Positions 58,445 through 64,000 of a stretch of 64,000 bases of DNA are shown one piece after another. The DNA lies in assembly GCA_026417115.1 (NCBI GenBank), contig JAOADW010000049.1:44857-108856 (forward strand), written 5' to 3'. The notes beneath the pieces were generated by a model. The model ran no database searches and was not told the origin of the DNA. It worked only from the letters and a program-made list of their open reading frames with translations. This DNA is from Rhodocyclaceae bacterium. GTDB lineage: Bacteria > Pseudomonadota > Gammaproteobacteria > Burkholderiales > Rhodocyclaceae. Numbering within the stretch: position 1 is the stretch's first letter; every line of letters starts with the position of its first letter. Made by a program: the position numbers and the translations under genes.

Positions 58445-59107
58445 TCAGGGATCGGCGAGGTATAGGCGATGGGCGCGGATATAGGCGAGCACCGGCGCGG
58501 GAATCAACGCCAGGAGTTCGGCATCATGAGCGCCAGCGGCGATTTTCTCGCGCACTTCGGTCGCCGATACCGTGCCCGCGGAAAGCGGAAAAACATGGAT
58601 GCCGCCGGCGGGGGTGCAAAACCGTGGCTCCTGATGCGCGCGCGCCGCAAGCAGGTCGCAAAGCGGCGGGCCCAGCCCCTCGAGCGAAAAGCCCGGGCGC
58701 GTGGCCACCGCGAGATGCGCAAGCGTAAAGAGCTCGCGCCAGCGGTGCCAGGCAGGCAAGCCCAGAAAGGCGTCAGCCCCCAACAGCAGCACCAGGGGGC
58801 GCTCGCGTCCCACCTGCTCGCGCAGCCGCACCAGCGTGGGCACCGTGAAGCTTGGCTCCATGCGGCGCGCTTCGGTTTCGTCGAGGCGGAAGCCCTTTTC
58901 TTGCGCGATCGCCGCCGCCACCATCGCCAGCCGATGCTCGGCGGCTGCCTTCGGCAGACCGCGATGGGGCGGCAGCCCCGCGGGTATCCAGAGCACTTCG
59001 GGGATGCCAAGGCGATCCCGCGCCGCTCGCGCAAGCGCCAGATGGGCATGATGCACGGGGTCGAACGTGCCGCCCAGGACGGCAAGCGGAGCGTCAGCGC
59101 ACGACAT
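58445..59107 (-). CDS. nadD: Nicotinate-nucleotide adenylyltransferase
   Basis: NadD (220 residues) makes deamido-NAD from nicotinate mononucleotide and ATP. It has the nucleotidyltransferase start VLGGTFDPVHHAHLALAR, the family's WIPAGLPPH and the C-terminal VSATEVREKIAAG (the ISSTxIR site). It overlaps the BPSS1780-type gene by 14 nt and precedes rsfS in the usual cluster. Confidence 0.95.
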   Translation of the reverse strand: MSCADAPLAVLGGTFDPVHHAHLALARAARDRLGIPEVLWIPAGLPPHRGLPKAAAEHRLAMVAAAIAQEKGFRLDETEARRMEPSFTVPTLVRLREQVGRERPLVLLLGADAFLGLPAWHRWRELFTLAHLAVATRPGFSLEGLGPPLCDLLAARAHQEPRFCTPAGGIHVFPLSAGTVSATEVREKIAAGAHDAELLALIPAPVLAYIRAHRLYLADP

Positions 59108-59858
59108 CGTCGCCTACCTGGAAAATGTCGCGGTAGCTCACATAGACCGCGGCCGAGAGCACGGGAGCGATAAAGAATACGAGCAAAAGCCGCAGGGCGA
59201 TGAAGACGGCATTGAGGGCGACGCCAAAGGCCTGGCCAACGAAGATCAGAATCAGGGCGGGCAACACCCCCGCGAGGATCAATGCGCTGAGGCTGAACAC
59301 CGCCATGGCCGCCCAGTTGCGTAAGGAAGCAACCGTGCTGAAGAACAGGCTCTTGACCGGCGCCACCTGCGCCCAGCCCGTCAAAAACGGCGCGAACCAG
59401 AACGCGAGGATCAGGGGGGTCGCCGTCAGCAACAAGCGCGCCAAGGGCCAAAGCGAGGGCGGCGTTTCGTCGCCAGGCTCGAGGATGTTCACAAAGGGGT
59501 CTTCGCCGCCGGCGAGCAAGACATTGACGAGCAACAGGAGCACGGCGCCTGCAAGCTGCAAGCCGCCCAAGCGCAGCATCGCCGGCCCATTGCCCGCGAG
59601 GCCGTGGACAAGGGTCGCGCGCGAAAGCGCCGCGCGTGCATCGACGAGCCGGCAGACATTGCCCACGATGAGGGTTGCGGCCGGCAGCATGAGGGGCAAA
59701 AGCACCGGCCCGATCACGGGCAGCAGCGCCACCACCTGCACGACGAGCAAATAAATGACAGTCGCGGCGGCGATTAACGGCGGATTGGCGCGAAACAACC
59801 GCAAGCCGGCCAAGAGCCAAAAGATTCCGCGGGCGGCTGGCAGCTTGCGGGCAATCAT
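59094..59858 (-). CDS. BPSS1780 family membrane protein
   Basis: This 254-residue protein has about six transmembrane segments (VIYLLVVQVVALLPVIGPVLL, AVLLLLVNVLLAGG, LLLTATPLILAFWFAP, VFSLSALILAGVLPALILI, LRLLLVFFIAPVLSAAVYVSY). The conserved FWFAPFLTGW and VYVSYRDIF segments are characteristic of the BPSS1780 family. Function is unknown. It is encoded upstream of nadD with a short overlap, in a betaproteobacterial arrangement. Confidence 0.82.
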   Translation of the reverse strand: MIARKLPAARGIFWLLAGLRLFRANPPLIAAATVIYLLVVQVVALLPVIGPVLLPLMLPAATLIVGNVCRLVDARAALSRATLVHGLAGNGPAMLRLGGLQLAGAVLLLLVNVLLAGGEDPFVNILEPGDETPPSLWPLARLLLTATPLILAFWFAPFLTGWAQVAPVKSLFFSTVASLRNWAAMAVFSLSALILAGVLPALILIFVGQAFGVALNAVFIALRLLLVFFIAPVLSAAVYVSYRDIFQVGDDVVR

Positions 59859-59883
59859 GATCGCGCGGTTGGTGGCCTTGCGC

Positions 59884-60234
59884 TCAGAACTGGTGGATCA
59901 CCCACATCGGCACGGAAAGCCGCGGCCCGCCATCGGGCGCCTCCTCGCGCACGAAAACGCCATCGCCCTTGAGATCGACCAAGTAATAGGGCACGCCATG
60001 TGCAGGCGTCACCTTGATCATGTAGAGCTTGCCATGGAGGCGGTATTCCTCGATCTTATCCTCGCCGCGTTTCTTGATCGTCACCTGCGGCGCATCCGGC
60101 GCATCGAAAAATCCCGGTGGTGGCGGCGGTGGTTCCGGCAAAGGCTCAAGCGCCGGCGGCCGCGTCTGTGCCGCGGCAGGGAAAGCAGCCCAGACACCTA
60201 ACGCGATGGCGATCAACTGGCATGAAAGGCGCAT
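59884..60234 (-). CDS. DUF2782 family exported protein
   Basis: This 116-residue protein has a signal peptide (MRLSCQLIAIALGVWAAFPAAA) and a proline-rich spacer (EPLPEPPPPPPG). The DUF2782 fold follows (QVTIKKRGEDKIEEYRLHGKLYMIKV, quoted as VTIKKRGEDKIEEYRL; GVPYYLVDLKGDG). I start at 60234 rather than at the track's 60282, since the latter lies upstream of the signal. It is common beside polA or BPSS1780 genes in betaproteobacteria; its role is unknown. Confidence 0.85.
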   Translation of the reverse strand: MRLSCQLIAIALGVWAAFPAAAQTRPPALEPLPEPPPPPPGFFDAPDAPQVTIKKRGEDKIEEYRLHGKLYMIKVTPAHGVPYYLVDLKGDGVFVREEAPDGGPRLSVPMWVIHQF

Positions 60235-60316
60235 CAAGGAGAATCCTTTGGTTTCGCAAACGCCGCGCCCACGTTTCGCCATTTGGCGGCGCGTCGCGGT
60301 CTGCTACCAATTTTAG

Positions 60317-61045
60317 CTACAAATTAAGGATCAGCTCATGCTCCGAAGGCAGGCGCGCGAGTCCTCCCGTCTCGAAATGATGCACGATCGCCGCGACGAC
60401 GTCTTCGGGCTCATCGAGCACCTGCATCAGGTCCATGTCCTTCGCATCGATCATCCCCTGCGCCACGAGCCGCTCCTTGAACCAAGCGATGAGCCCAGCC
60501 CAGAAATCCGAGCCGACCAGAATCAGGGGCATCCTGGGCGTCTTGCCCGTCTGAATCAAGGTCAGCGCCTCGACGAGCTCATCCAGCGTGCCAAAGCCGC
60601 CCGGCATCACCACATAGGCGGAGGCGAAGCGCACGAACATGTATTTGCGCGCGAAGAAATGACGAAAGGTTTGCGAAATGTCCTGATAGAGATTCGCGCG
60701 CTGCTCCATCGGCAACTGGATGTTGAGGCCGATCGACAAGCCCTTGCCGTCGTAGGCGCCCTTGTTCGCCGCTTCCATGACGCCCGGCCCGCCGCCGGAG
60801 ATCACGGAAAAGCCGGCATCCGAAAGCATGCGCGCGATCTTTTCGGTGAGGCGATAGACCTCGGAATCGGGCGATACCCGGGCGCTGCCGAAGATCGAGA
60901 CGGCCGGTCGCACGTGCGCAAGCCGTTCGGTCGCCTCGACGAACTCTGACATAATGCCGAATACGCGCCAGGCCTCGCGCGCGAGCGGCTGGGCGTCGGT
61001 CCGGCGCGCATCGTATTCCGGCGGCAACTTTTCTTTCGCACCCAC
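60317..61045 (-). CDS. LOG family (TIGR00730-like) Rossmann-fold protein
   Basis: This 242-residue protein contains VSIFGSARV, GGGPGVMEAANKGAYDGKG and the PGGFGTLDELVEALT signature of LOG proteins, which in plants and some bacteria are cytokinin riboside 5'-monophosphate phosphoribohydrolases. In bacteria many act as nucleotide 5'-monophosphate nucleosidases instead. The start is GTG at 61045, only 6 bp from the polA ATG on the other strand, so promoters must overlap. An ATG in AREAWRVFGIMSEF is a possible internal start. Confidence 0.88.
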   Translation of the reverse strand: MGAKEKLPPEYDARRTDAQPLAREAWRVFGIMSEFVEATERLAHVRPAVSIFGSARVSPDSEVYRLTEKIARMLSDAGFSVISGGGPGVMEAANKGAYDGKGLSIGLNIQLPMEQRANLYQDISQTFRHFFARKYMFVRFASAYVVMPGGFGTLDELVEALTLIQTGKTPRMPLILVGSDFWAGLIAWFKERLVAQGMIDAKDMDLMQVLDEPEDVVAAIVHHFETGGLARLPSEHELILNL

Positions 61046-61051
61046 GTCGTC

Positions 61052-63811
61052 ATGCTCCTTCTCGTCGATGGTTCCTCCTATTTATACCGCGCTTTCCACG
61101 CCTTGCCTGCGCTCAAGAATTCGCAGGGCTTTCCGACCGGCGCGATCTATGGCGTGCTCAACATGTTGCGGCGTCTGGTCGCCGATTTTCCCGACGCCAA
61201 CAAGCGCGCCGTCGTCTTCGACGCCAAAGGAAAGACTTTCCGCGAGGCGATCTATCCCGCTTACAAGGCCCATCGCCCGCCCATGCCCGACGATCTCGCG
61301 CGGCAAATCCCCAAACTTCACGAGTGCATCCAGGCGCTGGGATGGCCGCTCATCGTCATCGAAGGCGTAGAGGCCGACGACGTCATCGGCACCCTCGCGA
61401 CGCGGGCCACCGAGGCGCGCGAGCCTTGCGTCATCTCCACCGGCGACAAGGATCTCGCCCAACTCGTCGGCGATTTCGTGACGCTCATCAACACGATGAG
61501 CAATGAAAGATTCGACCGTGCCGCCGTGATCGAAAAATTCGGCGTGCCGCCCGAAGCCATCGTCGACTACCTCGCGCTCGTCGGCGATGCCGTCGACAAC
61601 GTGCCCGGCGTGCCCAAGGTCGGCCCCAAGACCGCGGCCCGGTGGCTCCAGCAATATGGCTCGCTCGAAGCCCTGATCGCCCATGCGCAGGAAATCGGCG
61701 GCGCGTTGGGCGAAAACTTACGCAAAAGCCTCGACTTCTTGCCCGTGGCCAAACAGCTCGTCACCATCCGGCGCGATCTGCCGCTTCCCGCGCTCGACCT
61801 CGTACCCCGTTCTGTCGATCTTCCACGCCTGCGAGCGCTCTTTGCCGAACTCAACTTCACAAGCTTCCTGCGCGAACTCAACGGCTCGCCGCCCGCTGCC
61901 GAGGCGCCCCAGGCTTTGCCGAAAGACGCGGGCGGAAAAGCCGACCCTCGGCCAAGCCAGGCGTCCTCAGACGTCTTCCGCAAGGCCCAAGACGCTGGCA
62001 TCGACCCACGCCGCTATGAGACGATTCTCGATTGGCAAAGCTTCGAGCGCTGGCTTTCCCGCCTCATGGCCGCCGAAATCGTCGCCCTCGACACCGAAAC
62101 GACGAGCCCCGACCCCTTCGACGCGCGGCTCGTCGGCATCTCCTTCGCGATTGCGCCAAACGAGGCGGCCTACCTGCCCCTCGCCCATGATCATGCGGAC
62201 GCGCCGCCGCAACTGCCTCGCGCCGAAGTCCTCGAAAGGCTCAAACCCTGGCTCGAATCGACGACCCACAAAAAACTCGGCCATCATCTCAAATTCGATC
62301 GTCATGTCTTCGCCAACCATGGGCTGCGGCTAGCAGGGGTGGCCGAGGACACCTTGCTCGCCTCCTACGTGTTGGCCTCGCACGAGCGGCACGAGTTGGG
62401 GGCGCTGGCTGCGCGCGAGCTGGGCCTTTCCGCCCCGTCCTATGACGATGTCACGGGCGTGGGCGCCAAGCGCATCCCCTTCGCACAGGTGCCGCTTGCG
62501 CGCGCCGCCGCCTATGCGGCGCTCGAGGCCGACGTCGCATGGCGCGTGCAACAAAAGCTCGCCGCTCGGCTACGCGCCGAGCCAAAGCTCGCGGCGCTTT
62601 ATCGCGACCTCGAATTGCCGCTCGCGGAAATCCTCTTCCGCATGGAGCGCCAGGGCGTGCTCATCGATCGGGCGCGGCTTTCCGCCTTGAGCGAAACGCT
62701 CGGCCAGCGCCTTGCCGCCCTCGAAAAAGACGCTCACCGGCTCGCCGGCGGCCCCTTCAATCTTTCCTCCCCCAAGCAGCTGACGGAAATCCTCTTTACG
62801 CGCATGCGCCTGCCGGTGCTCAAAAAAACGCCCTCCGGCGCGCCCTCGACCGACGAGGAAGTCCTTTCCAAACTCGCCGAGGATCACCCGCTCGCCAAGT
62901 GCCTCCTCGAGCACCGGCAGCTCTCCAAGCTCAAGAGCACCTATGCCGATGCGCTCGTGAAGAAGATCGACCCTGCCACTGGCCGCGTGCATACCACCTT
63001 TACGCAAGCCAACGCCGTCACCGGGCGGCTTGCCTCGCAAGACCCGAACCTCCAGAACATCCCCGTGCGCACGCCCGAAGGCCGGCTCATCCGCTCCGCC
63101 TTCATCGCGCCCCCGGGCCATCGCCTCGTCTCGGCCGACTACTCGCAAATCGAGCTGCGCATCATGGCGCACCTCTCCGGCGATTTTGGGTTGCTTTCCG
63201 CCTTCGCCCGCGGCGAAGACATCCACCGCGCCACCGCCGCCGAAGTCTTCGGCGTCACCCCGCTCGAAGTCACCGCCGAACAACGCCGCGCCGCCAAAGC
63301 CATCAACTTCGGCCTCATCTACGGCATGAGCGCCTTCGGGCTTGCCCGCCAGCTCGGCATCGAGCGCAGCCTCGCCCAGGCCTACATCGACCGCTACTTC
63401 GCCCGCTATCCTGGGGTTGCGCAGTATATGGAGCGCACGCGTGAAAGCGCCCGACGCCAAGGTTTCGTCGAAACCGTCTTCGGCCGCCGCCTGTGGCTCC
63501 CAGACATCAACGCCTCCCACGCCGGCCGACGCCAGGCCGCCGAGCGCGCCGCCATCAACGCCCCCATGCAGGGCAGCGCCGCCGACATCATCAAACGCGC
63601 GATGATCGCCGTGCAAGACTGGCTCGATCGCGAGCGCCTGCGCGCGCAGATGATCCTGCAAGTCCATGACGAACTCGTGCTCGAAGTCCCGGCAGACGAA
63701 CTTTCTGCCATAGAAGACACCCTGCCCCGCCTGATGAGCGGCGCAGCGCAACTGAGCGTGCCGCTCGTCGTCGAACTAGGCCATGGCCACAATTGGGAAG
63801 AAGCCCACTAG
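61052..63811 (+). CDS. polA: DNA polymerase I
   Basis: PolI (919 residues) fills repair gaps and removes RNA primers. The 5'-3' exonuclease domain (about 1-290) has VDGSSYLYRAFHALP and GVEADDVIGTLA. The 3'-5' exonuclease (about 330-510) retains LDTETTSPDP, so proofreading should be active. The polymerase domain has motif A DYSQIELR, motif B RRAAKAINFGLIYG and motif C QVHDELVLEV. The start MLLLVDGSS is standard; it is divergent from the LOG gene. Confidence 0.97.
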   Translation: MLLLVDGSSYLYRAFHALPALKNSQGFPTGAIYGVLNMLRRLVADFPDANKRAVVFDAKGKTFREAIYPAYKAHRPPMPDDLARQIPKLHECIQALGWPLIVIEGVEADDVIGTLATRATEAREPCVISTGDKDLAQLVGDFVTLINTMSNERFDRAAVIEKFGVPPEAIVDYLALVGDAVDNVPGVPKVGPKTAARWLQQYGSLEALIAHAQEIGGALGENLRKSLDFLPVAKQLVTIRRDLPLPALDLVPRSVDLPRLRALFAELNFTSFLRELNGSPPAAEAPQALPKDAGGKADPRPSQASSDVFRKAQDAGIDPRRYETILDWQSFERWLSRLMAAEIVALDTETTSPDPFDARLVGISFAIAPNEAAYLPLAHDHADAPPQLPRAEVLERLKPWLESTTHKKLGHHLKFDRHVFANHGLRLAGVAEDTLLASYVLASHERHELGALAARELGLSAPSYDDVTGVGAKRIPFAQVPLARAAAYAALEADVAWRVQQKLAARLRAEPKLAALYRDLELPLAEILFRMERQGVLIDRARLSALSETLGQRLAALEKDAHRLAGGPFNLSSPKQLTEILFTRMRLPVLKKTPSGAPSTDEEVLSKLAEDHPLAKCLLEHRQLSKLKSTYADALVKKIDPATGRVHTTFTQANAVTGRLASQDPNLQNIPVRTPEGRLIRSAFIAPPGHRLVSADYSQIELRIMAHLSGDFGLLSAFARGEDIHRATAAEVFGVTPLEVTAEQRRAAKAINFGLIYGMSAFGLARQLGIERSLAQAYIDRYFARYPGVAQYMERTRESARRQGFVETVFGRRLWLPDINASHAGRRQAAERAAINAPMQGSAADIIKRAMIAVQDWLDRERLRAQMILQVHDELVLEVPADELSAIEDTLPRLMSGAAQLSVPLVVELGHGHNWEEAH

Positions 63812-63835
63812 CGGAAACTTTCGCGCCGCTTTTTT
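63811..63835 (+). terminator. Candidate rho-independent terminator of polA
   Basis: GCGG (beginning at the last base of the polA stop) pairs with CCGC at 63826-63829, followed by TTTTTT. The stem is short and the loop AAACTTTCGCG is partly self-complementary, so this is a weak candidate. The remaining 165 bases to the end of the window show nothing else I can support. Confidence 0.4.
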
Positions 63836-64000
63836 CGCCGCGAGAAAACAGAATGGATAAACGCCGCGCAGAAAGAAAGCCGCCCCTTCCTGCTCAAAGC
63901 CGATCTCGCCGTGAAACGGGCAGCGCCTTCCCACGACCCCATGCCCTCCCGAGGGGAATGCGGAAGAACCCCCCGCGTGCGGGCATAACGCAAGACAGCC

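Noticed and set aside
62570-63751. 393-residue minus-strand ORF opposite polA
   Set aside because: Shadow of the polymerase domain; composition is antisense-like.
63808-63993. 61-residue minus-strand ORF at the end of the window
   Set aside because: It overlaps the polA stop and terminator candidate, has no start signal and looks random (Ser/Arg/Gly-rich).

Overview
The window is GC-rich bacterial chromosome. Gene content and order point to a betaproteobacterium (Rhodocyclales, Hydrogenophilales or Nitrosomonadales-like; the order is my inference). Supporting context includes pcm-rhodanese-tolC next to waaA/waaC, the mreBCD-mrdA-rodA-rlpA-dacA-dat-ybeD-lipB-lipA block, the yqjD/yqjE set, and the nadD-rsfS-rlmH-maf-rng block. 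I see no phage, complete insertion sequence, CRISPR array or rRNA. Coding is very dense: neighbours often share ATGA-type start/stop overlaps and six convergent pairs overlap at their 3' ends.

Layout. 1-8.4 kb: the end of an RND efflux pump, pcm, a rhodanese, a TolC-type outer-membrane protein, an HDOD signalling protein, the inner-core LPS enzymes WaaA and WaaC, an Mrr-like nuclease and a family 2 glycosyltransferase. 8.4-19.2 kb: a coiled-coil PD-(D/E)XK-like protein, thiC, a periplasmic alpha-carbonic anhydrase fused to an adhesin-E-like domain, mutY, tRNA-Gly(CCC), thiS-thiG, trmB, cca and rep.

19.2-33.3 kb is the most distinctive region. It encodes a membrane-bound, selenocysteine-containing formate dehydrogenase (fdnG with an in-frame UGA at residue 196, fdnH, fdnI), its maturation factor fdhE, and the decoding machinery selA, selB and tRNA-Sec (selC). 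tRNA-Sec starts 2 nt after the selB stop codon. A lipoyl-carrier (GcvH-like) gene and a DsrE-like gene follow immediately. A sigma-54 activator and a Cache-domain histidine kinase are divergent from fdnG. The intergenic region holds a good -24/-12 promoter facing fdnG and two copies of a GAGACAA-N-TTG-N-CCCA operator about 100 and 130 bp upstream of the predicted start. Together this looks like a self-contained formate-oxidation island under dedicated two-component sigma-54 control. The parts are known families, but I do not know of this combination being described. selD and fdhD are not in the window.

33.3-43.7 kb (all minus): lipoate synthesis (lipA, lipB, ybeD), dat, and the cell-shape and wall-elongation cluster. 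LipA/LipB may serve the lipoyl carrier encoded nearby. 43.8-47.8 kb (plus): gatC-gatA-gatB with a DUF3050 (haem-oxygenase-like fold) gene inserted between gatA and gatB. 47.7-55.4 kb: a periplasmic coiled-coil protein, pyrE and xthA (divergent, 14 bp apart, with an inverted repeat), a run of small membrane-protein genes (YqjD/YqjE/YqjK-like), gabD, an NlpC/P60 lipoprotein, two small envelope proteins and a dienelactone hydrolase-like protein. 55.4-61.0 kb (all minus): rng, maf, rlmH, rsfS, nadD, a BPSS1780-type membrane protein, a DUF2782 protein and a LOG-family protein. 61.05-63.8 kb: polA. The last 165 bases after the polA terminator candidate show nothing I can support.

The only gene-free stretch near 300 bases is 50310-50593. 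All coordinates were read by eye from the sequence and ORF track; family assignments rest on motifs, not database searches.
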